Below, piece after piece: positions 25,668 through 34,748 of a stretch of DNA of 64,000 nt (position 1 is the stretch's first letter; every line of letters starts with the position of its first letter). The translations under genes and the position numbers were made by a program. The notes below the pieces were generated by a model, which did not search any database, had not been told where the DNA came from, and saw nothing but the letters and a program-made list of their open reading frames with translations. The DNA is from Mariniphaga sp041686935 (GTDB lineage: Bacteria; Bacteroidota; Bacteroidia; Bacteroidales; Prolixibacteraceae): positions 248,001 through 312,000 of the forward strand of contig JAWLCW010000001.1 in NCBI GenBank assembly GCA_041686935.1. The letters run 5' to 3'.

Positions 25668-27188
25668 ATGAAAAAAATTGTAGCAATAGATGACAATGAA
25701 ATAAATTTAGTATTGTTAAATCAAATTTTCAAACTCTATTATACTGATTTTATTTTTATTAAAGCTACTTCCGGAAAAGAAGGAATAGAGCTTGTGAAGG
25801 CAGAAAAACCTGAAATTATTTTACTCGACATTTTAATGCCCGAAATGGACGGCTATGAAGTATGTGCATTTCTTAAAAATGATGTAACAACAAGGGATAT
25901 TCCCATTCTGATGATTTCTGCATTGGGACAAAACCCTATGGAACGTACCAAGGGATTAAATGCCGGCGCCGATGCTTTTATTTCAAAACCATTTAGCCAG
26001 GATGAATTGCGGGCACAGATTGATGTGGTACTGCGAATAAAAAAAGCAGAAGATCTACTCCGAAAACGCAACGAAAGCCTTGAAATGCTTATTAAAGATC
26101 AAAGCTCAAAATTCCTGCAAAAAGAAGAAAGATATCTTCAAATTTCGGAACATGCACTTGAGTTTTTCTGGGAAGTTGATTCAAAAGGAGTTTTCACTTA
26201 TGTTAGTCCGGTAATTGAAAAAATGTTAGGAGTTAAGCCCGATGATATTATTGATGAGAAAGATTATATTACTCTTTTTCAATTAAATACAGAAAAAGAT
26301 AAGATAAGCATTATTGAAGACAGTTTCCTCAATCAGTCAAGTTTCAGAGATTGTGAGATTGAACTTAGTGTAAAAAACAAAGACAAAATATGGCTTTCGG
26401 TTAGCGGCTTTTCAGCCTTTGATAAAAAAGAAAAATTTTATGGATTCAGGGGGGTATGCTATGATATTACCAAACGAAAACAGGCTGAGATTGCTTTAAA
26501 AAAAAGCATGCAGCAAATAAAAAATTATCAAAAAAAATTAAAGAATCTGAATACTGAACTTACACTGGTTGAAGAAAAGGAAAGAAGAAGAATTGCAGAA
26601 AACCTGCACGATGGACTGGGACAGACACTTTCCATAGCATTTATAAAACTCTCATCAATTGTAAATGAAAATTTCCCACCCCATGTAGAAAAAACCATAA
26701 ATGAGATTTCTGAATTATTAAATGACGCAATTTCTGAATCCCGTAGCTTAACTTATGATCTCAGCCCTCCGATTTTATATGAACTGGGCCTGATTCCGGC
26801 ATTTAAATGGAAGTTGGAAGAAATCGAAGAAAAACATGGTTTAAATACTGTTTTTATTGGAGAAGATCAAAAAATTGGAATCAAAAAAGAATTTAATATT
26901 TTTCTTTACAGAATTGTTACTGAATTACTTAACAATGTAATAAAACATTCTCAGGCCGATTTGCTGGAACTTGAAGTTAGAAAAGAAAAAAAATATTACT
27001 ATATTTCCGTACGCGATAACGGAAAAGGATTTAAAAAGCAGTTGACCAAAAAAGCCAGTTTAAACGGAGGTTTTGGATTGATGAGTATAACTGAGAGGCT
27101 CGACAGTATAAAGGGACACTTCAAAATTGAATCAGAGTTAGGTAAAGGTACAGAAGCAACCTTAATTATTCCAACGAATGAAGAATAA
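25668..27188 (+). CDS. Receiver-PAS-histidine kinase (NarL-type sensor)
   Basis: A 506-residue cytoplasmic kinase with the receiver domain first. Residues about 1-122 are a receiver with phosphoacceptor D54 (ILLDILMPEMDG) and acidic pair D8-D9. A short coiled coil leads to a PAS domain (about 152-268), then a HisKA_3 dimerisation domain with ERRRIAENLHDGLGQTLS (H314). The HATPase_c domain follows (ELLNNVIKHS, DNGKGF, GGFGLMSITERLDSI). No membrane segment is seen, so it senses a cytoplasmic signal or receives phosphate from another kinase. The LuxR-type regulator starts 5 bp downstream and is the obvious partner. Confidence 0.93.
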   Translation: MKKIVAIDDNEINLVLLNQIFKLYYTDFIFIKATSGKEGIELVKAEKPEIILLDILMPEMDGYEVCAFLKNDVTTRDIPILMISALGQNPMERTKGLNAGADAFISKPFSQDELRAQIDVVLRIKKAEDLLRKRNESLEMLIKDQSSKFLQKEERYLQISEHALEFFWEVDSKGVFTYVSPVIEKMLGVKPDDIIDEKDYITLFQLNTEKDKISIIEDSFLNQSSFRDCEIELSVKNKDKIWLSVSGFSAFDKKEKFYGFRGVCYDITKRKQAEIALKKSMQQIKNYQKKLKNLNTELTLVEEKERRRIAENLHDGLGQTLSIAFIKLSSIVNENFPPHVEKTINEISELLNDAISESRSLTYDLSPPILYELGLIPAFKWKLEEIEEKHGLNTVFIGEDQKIGIKKEFNIFLYRIVTELLNNVIKHSQADLLELEVRKEKKYYYISVRDNGKGFKKQLTKKASLNGGFGLMSITERLDSIKGHFKIESELGKGTEATLIIPTNEE

Positions 27189-27193
27189 ATATT

Positions 27194-27841
27194 ATGGCAA
27201 CAAAAGTATTAATTGCAGACGACCACCAGCTTTTTAGAGAAGGATTGGTAAACCTAATCTCTTCGGCACCCGACATAGATGTCATTGCAGAGGCAAAAGA
27301 CGGAAAGGAAGCGACAGAACAGGCCAGGAAAATGAAACCCGATGTAGTTCTTATTGACATTGGAATGCCTCAAATGAACGGAATTGAAGCTACCCGGATA
27401 ATTAAAAAGGAAAATCCAAAAATGAAGGTGATAGCAGTCTCCATGCATTCAGACAGGCAATTTGTAAAAGGAGTGCTTGAAGCAGGAGCTGATGGGTATC
27501 TTTTAAAAAATTGCACATACCGGCAGTTAATAGATGCCATCCAATCCGTAATTTCCGGGAAGAAATACCTGAGTGATGACATTACTGAAATGGTTATTCA
27601 GGGTTATCTGGAACCCGACGAGGCAAACCCTGATGGACAGTCCGATCTTTCGGAACGCGAAATGGAGGTTTTAAAACTCTACGCAGAAGGAAAATCGACT
27701 CGTGAAATCTCGGAAAAATTATTTATTAGTGTAAAAACAGTGGGCACCCACAAACAACATATTTTTGAAAAGTTAGGGTTGAAAAGCAATGCCGACATGG
27801 TAAAATATGCCATAAAAGAAGGACTTATCCAATTACAATAA
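27194..27841 (+). CDS. NarL/LuxR-family response regulator
   Basis: A 215-residue regulator. The receiver domain (about 1-120) has D55 in VVLIDIGMPQMNG and the acidic residues D9-D10. The LuxR-type helix-turn-helix is at about 148-212 (LSEREMEVLKLYAEGKSTREISEKL ... VKTVGTHKQHIFEKL, given here in parts). It should bind DNA as a dimer when phosphorylated. It lies 5 bp after the cognate kinase gene. Target genes are unknown, but the palindrome at 25412 is a candidate site. It converges on the M28 peptidase gene, with 11 bp between the stop codons. Confidence 0.94.
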   Translation: MATKVLIADDHQLFREGLVNLISSAPDIDVIAEAKDGKEATEQARKMKPDVVLIDIGMPQMNGIEATRIIKKENPKMKVIAVSMHSDRQFVKGVLEAGADGYLLKNCTYRQLIDAIQSVISGKKYLSDDITEMVIQGYLEPDEANPDGQSDLSEREMEVLKLYAEGKSTREISEKLFISVKTVGTHKQHIFEKLGLKSNADMVKYAIKEGLIQLQ

Positions 27842-27852
27842 GTCCGCAGTTT

Positions 27853-29319
27853 CTATTCCCCGCCGGCAACTCCCAAAATACCCAGGTAAAGTAATTTTGC
27901 TGCATCTTCCATAATTTCAGGCGTAAGCACATCGGGGGTATCGCGCGGGTCGTGATAATATACCGGGAAAACTGAATTGCGGGTCCAAAGCGAAAAAGTT
28001 GGAATACCGGCGTTTTCGAACAACGAAGCATCGGAACGGGGCCTGCCGTAGTTTTTTCTTTGCCCGGATGCTTCAAGTTCACGATGAATAAATTTTTGAT
28101 TTGCCGTTTCAAAATAGCTGAAGATATGCGGATAGCTTTTCCCGTTCGATACAAAAAACCCGGTTCCGTTTCCCACCATGTCCAGGTTAATCATTAAAAC
28201 CGTTTTTTCAATTGGAAACAGCGGATTTTCCACATAATGGGTGCTACCGTATAATCCGCATTCTTCACCACCAAACAAAATGAATAAAACCGATCGTTTT
28301 GGTTTTATTTCCGAATTTGCCAGTGCTTTGGCTGCTCCCAAAATATCGGCTACGCCCGATGCATTGTCAAGTGCCGAGGGAAATACTTCCCCCAAATAAC
28401 CTTGCCCGTCAAGGTGTCCTCCAACAATGATTACTTCTTCTTTCAACACCGGATCCGAACCTTCAATCAGGCCAACCACGTTACACGATTTTGCTTCAGG
28501 AAAATGTTTTGTTTCGGCTGTGATTGTCACTTTTTGTTCTGAATTCAAAGCGAATGAAACCGACTTCATTTCTCCCAGCGACTTTCTTAATTCGCTGTAA
28601 TTTTTTTCTGAACCGGCAAAAAGTTGTTCAGCAACCTTTTCATCAATATGCACATAAACAAAATTTTCAAGATAAACCGTATTCGGATTGGCAATTTTTC
28701 CCACATAAAGCAATCCTGCAGCCCCATGCTTAACAGCGTTTCTGAATTTATACCTATGGTAGGCATAGGGTGTCCATTCTGCCAGGGTTGAATCATTTTT
28801 TGTATAGGGTATCCCCGATTCCATTATAACGATTTTACCTTCCACATCAACATCTTCATAATCATCATAACCCAATTCAGGGGCGGTTATTCCAAATCCA
28901 ACATAAACCAATTCTCCTGCTACTGTCCCCGAAGCAGAATTTGAACCGGGAAAATAATCCTCAGGAAAAGAGAATTTAATTTCTTTTCCGTTTCCTGTGA
29001 AGTAATAAAAACTTCCGAACGAAAATACCTCAGTAAACGCATTTGAAAAATACTGAAAATAACTTTCGCCATTGGCGGGTGTGATTCCCCACTCCTCAAA
29101 TTTTGCAGCACACCATTGGGCTGCTTCCAAATATTCAGGAGAACCCGAAAGGCGGCCCTTGTATTTTTCAGAACTAAGCTCCATTGCAAAATCAAGTATT
29201 TCGTGGCTTGAAATGGAATGAAAAGTTTTCAGAATTTTATCTGATTCATCTATTTGAGCTAAGCCAAAAAATGTAAAAAGTATAAACGTAAATAAAACAG
29301 ATATTGATTTCAACTGCAT
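27853..29319 (-). CDS. M28-family zinc peptidase, exported
   Basis: A 488-residue protein with signal peptide MQLKSISVLFTFILFTFFGLAQ. A PA-like insert (about 120-260, with YVGFGITAPELGYDDYEDVDVEGKI given here only by position) is followed by the M28 catalytic domain. The metal ligands are in VGGHLDGQG, SALDNASGVAD and LFGGEECGLYGS, and MINLDMVG is also present. All five expected zinc-binding/catalytic residues appear present. M28 enzymes are aminopeptidases or carboxypeptidases with two zinc ions. It should act in the periplasm or outside, on peptides. There is no T9SS tail. It is preceded by an intrinsic terminator that ends the upstream gene. Confidence 0.9.
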   Translation of the reverse strand: MQLKSISVLFTFILFTFFGLAQIDESDKILKTFHSISSHEILDFAMELSSEKYKGRLSGSPEYLEAAQWCAAKFEEWGITPANGESYFQYFSNAFTEVFSFGSFYYFTGNGKEIKFSFPEDYFPGSNSASGTVAGELVYVGFGITAPELGYDDYEDVDVEGKIVIMESGIPYTKNDSTLAEWTPYAYHRYKFRNAVKHGAAGLLYVGKIANPNTVYLENFVYVHIDEKVAEQLFAGSEKNYSELRKSLGEMKSVSFALNSEQKVTITAETKHFPEAKSCNVVGLIEGSDPVLKEEVIIVGGHLDGQGYLGEVFPSALDNASGVADILGAAKALANSEIKPKRSVLFILFGGEECGLYGSTHYVENPLFPIEKTVLMINLDMVGNGTGFFVSNGKSYPHIFSYFETANQKFIHRELEASGQRKNYGRPRSDASLFENAGIPTFSLWTRNSVFPVYYHDPRDTPDVLTPEIMEDAAKLLYLGILGVAGGE

Positions 29320-29461
29320 AGTACCCTTTTTTTATTGGGGTAAAAGTAAACAATTGAAATGAAAAAGATTGAGCAATTGACATTTTACATAATTGACGCA
29401 ACTTGATATTATACAAAACTTTTAAATCTTTTGAAGAAATAAAAAACTGATTTATAATAAC

Positions 29462-29488
29462 AAAAAGCCCCGGGAAAACCCCGGGGCC
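29462..29488 (-). terminator. Rho-independent terminator of the coiled-coil gene
   Basis: On the minus strand GCCCCGGGG-TTTT-CCCGGGGC is followed by TTTTT. It lies about 100 bp after the stop at 29587. No leader peptide is found before the M28 gene, so this is a plain terminator. Confidence 0.85.
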
Positions 29489-29586
29489 TCAAACTCTTCC
29501 GGCTATATTTATAAACCAACCAATCTGATTTGAATTGTAAGCCGAAAGAATTGTTTTCAGGAAATTAAAGCAGGCCTAAAATTTTA

Positions 29587-30549
29587 CTATTTCACTTGAA
29601 TTACTGCATATTTGGTTAACTTCCAAAATTCATCAGGATTCTCAATTTCAAGGTATGCAACAAGGTCATTCTCGTAAACAAGACGATATGAATTTTCAGA
29701 ATGTTCTGAAATAACCTCTGCTTTTTTCGCATACAACGGAATTGTTTGCGTGCTTCTAATATCGAGTTCGGTGAAATAATTATCATTCAAATTTTTGTTG
29801 AGGGTTTTATTTTTACCCAAAATTCCCAAAATTCCTCCTTCGCGTGTAACTACTCCGTTTTCCTTCAATTCTTTAAAAGTGCCGAATGCCCAGTAAGCTT
29901 TATGAAGCTGTTCATCCATTTGCTGAAGTTTCTCTGTTTTTTCCACTATAGAATCATTCATAACATTTATGGAATCAAACATTACCAGAATTTCCTGTGA
30001 CATTTCGTTAACCTTCATATCCAGTTCAGCAAGCTGGTAATCTTTTTGTTCCAGTTCGCGTTGCAGTTGAACCACTACTTCGTTTTGTTCCTTTAATTCA
30101 CTGGTAAGTTTTGCAATCCTGTTTCTGAATGATGAAAAATCCACATTTGATGAGGCCAGCTTTTCATTAAGTTCTTCAATTTTTTTCTCACTTTCCTCAA
30201 GCATGGTATTCATTAGCGCAATATCTTCAATTATCCGTTCTTTTTGTGCCGGACTGCCTTCCTGTTGTTCCAGTTCAAGCTGCCCGCGTTTGTTTTTTAT
30301 GAACGTGATGTTTTGCTCAATTTCGCTAATGGTTCCATCCAGTTCATTAATTACAGAATCCCTGGTTTCGATTAACGAGTTCAGATTGTTTTTTTCCACA
30401 TACAACTCGCTGATTTTTGCATCCTTATTCAGGATAATGATGAAACCGGTAATTGCAATTATCATCACAATTGCCCCGGTTACAATATTCCGGAGAAGTG
30501 ATTTTTCCCTTTTTTTTGACTCTTGTACTTCTTCAAAACCTTTTTTCAT
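29587..30549 (-). CDS. Membrane-anchored coiled-coil protein
   Basis: A 320-residue protein. After about 20 charged residues it has one membrane helix (NIVTGAIVMIIAITGFIIIL, about 22-41). A long coiled coil follows, about 45-215, rich in Glu, Leu, Gln and Lys (for example EESEKKIEELNEKLASSN). The C-terminal globular part, about 225-320, contains GVVTREGGILGILGKNKTLN and ends in EFWKLTKYAVIQVK. The C-terminal domain is probably periplasmic. Similar proteins are annotated only as hypothetical in Bacteroidota. Possible roles are envelope scaffolding or signalling, but nothing in the sequence decides this. Confidence 0.75.
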   Translation of the reverse strand: MKKGFEEVQESKKREKSLLRNIVTGAIVMIIAITGFIIILNKDAKISELYVEKNNLNSLIETRDSVINELDGTISEIEQNITFIKNKRGQLELEQQEGSPAQKERIIEDIALMNTMLEESEKKIEELNEKLASSNVDFSSFRNRIAKLTSELKEQNEVVVQLQRELEQKDYQLAELDMKVNEMSQEILVMFDSINVMNDSIVEKTEKLQQMDEQLHKAYWAFGTFKELKENGVVTREGGILGILGKNKTLNKNLNDNYFTELDIRSTQTIPLYAKKAEVISEHSENSYRLVYENDLVAYLEIENPDEFWKLTKYAVIQVK

Positions 30550-30618
30550 GGCTTTTTCCTCCCAAATTAGTTTAACATTTTACCGGCTTTCGGAATAAAT
30601 TTGTTCATTCTAATATTC

Positions 30619-30691
30619 TATTTTTGCCGGAATGGAAGAAGTTAAACCAATTAAAGTGCCAGGCAATAATTGTGTTGGTAGCAAGTTTTAA
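30619..30691 (+). other. Consensus promoter followed by a 19-codon ORF
   Basis: TATTTTTG at 30619-30626 matches TAnnTTTG. It is followed after 5 bp by ATG 30632 and a short frame MEEVKPIKVPGNNCVGSKF ending at TAA 30689-30691. The start looks like a real gene start, but the frame is very short. It may be the stump of a deleted gene or a microprotein. No homologue is recognised. Confidence 0.3.
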
Positions 30692-30740
30692 ATCAGCCTT
30701 TTATGCCCCAATGTGAATGTTTGAAACCCTCTCTGTTTGA

Positions 30741-30763
30741 TAAAATCTTATCAAAATGATAAG
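30741..30763 (-). terminator. Possible terminator after the NtrC-type gene
   Basis: CTTATCA-TTT-TGATAAG on the minus strand is a perfect 7-bp stem followed by ATTTT, 36 bp after the stop at 30799. An overlapping alternative stem TGATAA-GATT-TTATCA is also possible. Confidence 0.45.
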
Positions 30764-30798
30764 GTAAAAGTCGGTTTTCAAAAGATGATTAAACCGGT

Positions 30799-32145
30799 CT
30801 ATTTGGTTTTTTTCATCATACGATAAACGGTTGCCACACCAATTCCAAGTTTTTCAGCCACTTGTGAGGTGTTGTTGTTGTACTTTTCAAGGTATTTTTT
30901 TAAAATTCTATGGTTGTACTCTTTTAATGTCATCTCCTGATCGGTAATATCCGGCATGAGTGCCTCATTTTCCAAAACGATGTGCTCATTGGTAATTTCG
31001 TCGTTATCGGCTAAAGTTATAGCCAGTTCCATAACCGATTTCAGTTCTCTGATATTTCCCGGAAAACTATAAGTCAGCAACTTATCAACTGCTGATTTGG
31101 AAAGGATTTTAACCGGGAGACTATTTTCCCGGCAAAACTCATTGATGAAATGTTTTGCAAGAACAACCACGTCATTGCCCCGGTTTCTTAATGGCGGAAG
31201 TTCAATGTACAGACCGTAAAGCCGGTAATAAAGGTCTTGCCTGAATGTTTTTTTCAGCACAAGTTCCTGCAAGTTCTGATGCGTTGCCACAATAATACGG
31301 CAATCGGTTTTCACCGGTTTGTTGTTTCCAATGCGCACAATTTCCTTTTCCTGAAGCGCCCTCAGCAGTTTAGACTGAAGTGTGATGTCCAGTTCGGCAA
31401 TTTCATCTAAAAAAAGTGTTCCGCCATTGGCTTCCTCAAACCTGCCAATGCGTCTGTAATTGGCTCCTGTAAATGCTCCCTTTTCAAACCCAAAAAGTTC
31501 GCTTTCAATTAAATCGTATGGAAGGGCTGCCACATTTACCGCTACAAATGGTTTATCTGCCCTCGCTGAATTGTAATGAATGGCTTTGGCAACCAACTCT
31601 TTTCCTGTGCCTGTTTCGCCTGTAATTGTGACGGTAATTCCGGTACGGGTGGCCTTTTCAATTGAGCTGTAAATTTCCCTGATTGCAGCACTGTTTCCAA
31701 TAATGGTATTTTGGTAACTGTACTTTTTTTTCACCTCGCTGCGTAACGATATAACTTCACGTTTTAACCGCACACCTTTTCTGATGTTTTGAACCGTATT
31801 AAGCAACCGTTCGCGAATATCATCCGATTTTACAATATAGTCGTAAGCGCCAAATTTAAGCAACTCAACCACCACTTCTATTTCGCTCTGTTCCGAAATC
31901 AGAATTACCTGGATATCTTCGTTCTCGGTCTTGATTTTTTTCAGCATTTCCAGACCTTTTATGTCGGGAAGCCGATAGTCGAGTGTAATTACATCAGGTG
32001 CTTTATGCAAATTATCGAGGCATTCTTTGCCCGTTGTAAATGATTCAATATCGTAATCCGGATTTAAGGAAAGGTTGTGCACGAGCAATCTGTTATACCA
32101 CTCGTCGTCTTCAACTACAAATATTCTGAAAGGTTTTTCGTCCAT
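30799..32145 (-). CDS. NtrC-family sigma-54-dependent response regulator
   Basis: A 448-residue regulator in three parts. The receiver (about 1-120) has D56 in DVITLDYRLPDIKG. The AAA+ sigma-54 interaction domain (about 145-375) has Walker A GETGTGKE (176-183), the GAFTGA sigma-54 contact loop (223-228) and Walker B GGTLFLDE (241-248). The Fis-type helix-turn-helix comes last (NNTSQVAEKLGIGVATVYRM). It should activate transcription by RNA polymerase holding sigma-54 after phosphorylation. The hybrid kinase at 32233 lies directly upstream on the same strand (87 bp) and is the likely phosphate donor. Targets are unknown. Confidence 0.95.
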   Translation of the reverse strand: MDEKPFRIFVVEDDEWYNRLLVHNLSLNPDYDIESFTTGKECLDNLHKAPDVITLDYRLPDIKGLEMLKKIKTENEDIQVILISEQSEIEVVVELLKFGAYDYIVKSDDIRERLLNTVQNIRKGVRLKREVISLRSEVKKKYSYQNTIIGNSAAIREIYSSIEKATRTGITVTITGETGTGKELVAKAIHYNSARADKPFVAVNVAALPYDLIESELFGFEKGAFTGANYRRIGRFEEANGGTLFLDEIAELDITLQSKLLRALQEKEIVRIGNNKPVKTDCRIIVATHQNLQELVLKKTFRQDLYYRLYGLYIELPPLRNRGNDVVVLAKHFINEFCRENSLPVKILSKSAVDKLLTYSFPGNIRELKSVMELAITLADNDEITNEHIVLENEALMPDITDQEMTLKEYNHRILKKYLEKYNNNTSQVAEKLGIGVATVYRMMKKTK

Positions 32146-32232
32146 TGTTTTGGTATCATTAAGCCTGTTTTAATCTTCATGCAATTAAGAGTGGAAGATA
32201 ACCATTTTTTTGTGCGTAAAAAAAATGAAGAA

Positions 32233-34629
32233 TCAGTTTTGTTTCATTTCCCAACGGGTTAAAAACAATTTTAAATATTCGATTACTTCTGCTGTTTCTG
32301 ATTTTACTGAAGAATGTATTTTCGAAACTTCGATTTCATCTGGATTTGTTTCCAAAATGTTTTCAAGCCTTTTAAGTTTTTTATAAAGAACTTCAGCTTT
32401 TAAATGTTTACTGGGAGCGGCCATTTTATGTGCCGTTTCAGAAACTGACTCCCAGTTTTTTTCGCCTATTGCTTTTTCTATGGTTTTTAAACCATTTTCC
32501 GATGTTTTAATATAGAGTAAAATCATTTCTTTGAAAAAACCGGGATCGCCGGCTGCAATTTTTTCCAGGTAATCGGGCCTTATTTTGGGTGAAGATTCAA
32601 AACTGTTGGATGGCGTTTCGGATTTCCAGTACGCGAAAACCACATCAAAAAGTTCTTTTTCAGAAAAAGGTTTCACAAGAAAACCAGTTATTCCGGCTTT
32701 TTCACTTGCTTTCTGGTCGGCAACCCGGTCTGACGCAGTAACGGCAATTATATTGGTATTTGGTTTATTTTCAAGAATTTCCTGGGCTGCCTCCAATCCG
32801 TTTTTTTTAGGCATGCGCATATCCATAAAAATCAGGTCGAAATGGTTTGACAAAGCCAGAGATACAGCCTCTTCTCCATTTTTTGCCTGCTGATATTTTA
32901 CACCCCATTTATCCAGAATGTTCATCAGAACAAAACGGTTAAAATCTTCATCGTCGGCAATTAAAATTCGGCGGCTTTTAAAATGTTCCGGAATTTCAGG
33001 TGCAAAAAAAGTTTCGTTAACAATTTGAGATTTGTCGCCCGGCAGATATGGAATTGAAACCGACATGGTGGTACCGGCGCCGGGTTCACTTTCAACTGAA
33101 ATGGTTCCGTTTTGCATTTCTACCAGTTTCTTAACAATGGCAAGTCCAAGTCCGGTTCCGCTGTATTTTTTCCCCGAAAGGTTTTCAGTTTGAACAAACT
33201 CATCAAAAATAATCTGCTGGTTTTCTTTTGAAATTCCAATCCCCGTGTCGGAAACTTTAAAATGGAGCCAGACTTTTTTATTATTTTCAGTTTCCGTTTT
33301 TACAATCAATTCAACATTCCCGGTATCGGTGAATTTTATGGAATTGCCAACCAGGTTTAATACTATTTGTTTTAACCGTAAAGGATCGCCTAAAAAAACA
33401 TCGGAGAGAGAATTTTCCATTTTGTAAATCAACTCAATTCCTTTTTTCTTCGCTTCTGTTTCATGCAATTTTACAACTTCTTCAAAAACTGAAGCAGGGG
33501 AAAAGTGAACTTCATCGAGCGATAGTTTTCTGGCCTGAATTTTTGAAAAATCGAGCGTATCGTTAATAATTGATTTTAGGTGACTTGCCGACTGTGCCAA
33601 AACAGTCAATTGCTTTTTAAACGTTTCACCCTGAGCCTGCATCAGCATTTGTTCGGCCATGCTGTAAATGGCATTTACCGGAGTTCGCATTTCATGGCTC
33701 ACATTGGCTGCAAACTTCTCTTTGGCAAGCGCCAGATTTTCAGCTTCATATTTTGCATTTTTTAACGCCAACTGATAGGCCCGTGCTTTACGCTGGTAAT
33801 TAAAAAGCAAAAAAATTACGGCCAAAAGCAAAACCATAGCTGCCGCCGAAAACATGGCCAGTCGTTTGTAGGTTATTTGTGCCAGCCGGTGTGCTTCCTC
33901 AATTTTTAAAATCCTTTTTCTGGATTCGTGGCGTTCGCCCCATTGAACCAGATTATTCAGACTTTTTCCAATTTCTCCGTTCCGCTCAATTAACTTCGAT
34001 TCGAGAATATTTATTTGGGTATCCTTTTCTTTTAGTGAAGATTCAATATTCTGAATTTCATTTTTAAGCTGGTTTCTTTCCAGATTTTGTTCCACCAATA
34101 ATGTGTCAACAGTAACTTTACGTTTTCCAAAAATTCCTTTTAAAAAACCTTTTTCTTTTGTTTCGGTAATGATTGTGTCAACCTGCGTTACTTCCAGTTT
34201 TGAATAAATTTCACTGAATGCGGGTTTTTCGCTTAACGATGAGTTGCGCAAATCAAGAATTCCCTGCCAGATATCGAGTTTATCGAGGGCCAGGTTATGA
34301 AAAGAGTCAACTAATCCAGCATATTCCGGAGAATAATTATTTTTCAGATTGTTAAGCTTTCTTTTTACCGCATCGCTTGTTTGGCGGTAAGGCTCCAGGT
34401 TTTGTTCTTCGTTGGTTAGTACAAATAACCGCACTGAGTTTTCGATAATAACTAAATCCGATGCAATATCTTTTATTATAAAAAGCTGGTAATCGGGAGT
34501 AGCCTCCTGTTGTATCGAATAAACAATGTTGGAGAGACTTTTATAAGCCAGGTATCCCGCAGCAATTACCGCCGATGCTATTACAACTGCAAGCAGTGTA
34601 ACCTGAATTTCAATTCTTAGTTTAGCCAT
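32233..34629 (-). CDS. Hybrid histidine kinase with receiver and HPt domains
   Basis: From ATG 34629 the protein has 798 residues. Two membrane helices (about 9-29 and 257-277) enclose a helical, coiled-coil periplasmic sensor region. Then come HisKA with FAANVSHEMRTPVNAI (H312), HATPase_c (LNLVGNSIKFTD, DTGIGI, GTGLGLAIVKKL), a receiver with D603 (LIFMDMRMPKKNG) and a C-terminal HPt domain with H734 (SETAHKMAAPSKH). This is a complete His-Asp-His phosphorelay. The last histidine can pass phosphate to the NtrC-type regulator encoded next. The codons before ATG start at a TTG, so ATG is preferred. The signal is unknown. Confidence 0.94.
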   Translation of the reverse strand: MAKLRIEIQVTLLAVVIASAVIAAGYLAYKSLSNIVYSIQQEATPDYQLFIIKDIASDLVIIENSVRLFVLTNEEQNLEPYRQTSDAVKRKLNNLKNNYSPEYAGLVDSFHNLALDKLDIWQGILDLRNSSLSEKPAFSEIYSKLEVTQVDTIITETKEKGFLKGIFGKRKVTVDTLLVEQNLERNQLKNEIQNIESSLKEKDTQINILESKLIERNGEIGKSLNNLVQWGERHESRKRILKIEEAHRLAQITYKRLAMFSAAAMVLLLAVIFLLFNYQRKARAYQLALKNAKYEAENLALAKEKFAANVSHEMRTPVNAIYSMAEQMLMQAQGETFKKQLTVLAQSASHLKSIINDTLDFSKIQARKLSLDEVHFSPASVFEEVVKLHETEAKKKGIELIYKMENSLSDVFLGDPLRLKQIVLNLVGNSIKFTDTGNVELIVKTETENNKKVWLHFKVSDTGIGISKENQQIIFDEFVQTENLSGKKYSGTGLGLAIVKKLVEMQNGTISVESEPGAGTTMSVSIPYLPGDKSQIVNETFFAPEIPEHFKSRRILIADDEDFNRFVLMNILDKWGVKYQQAKNGEEAVSLALSNHFDLIFMDMRMPKKNGLEAAQEILENKPNTNIIAVTASDRVADQKASEKAGITGFLVKPFSEKELFDVVFAYWKSETPSNSFESSPKIRPDYLEKIAAGDPGFFKEMILLYIKTSENGLKTIEKAIGEKNWESVSETAHKMAAPSKHLKAEVLYKKLKRLENILETNPDEIEVSKIHSSVKSETAEVIEYLKLFLTRWEMKQN

Positions 34630-34748
34630 TTCCAACGCAAGTTTACAATTATGCTATTCAAACATTTGACCTGTTATCCTAAACGTAAACTTTCATTTTT
34701 TGTTGAGCTGTGAGGGTTAGTGATACATTAAACTACAAAAAATACGTA

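Noticed and set aside
29320..29586. A second attenuator, as the terminator at 29462 also precedes a gene on the same strand
   Set aside because: No leader peptide, no promoter box before the hairpin and about 140 bp to the next start; it is explained as the terminator of the upstream gene.
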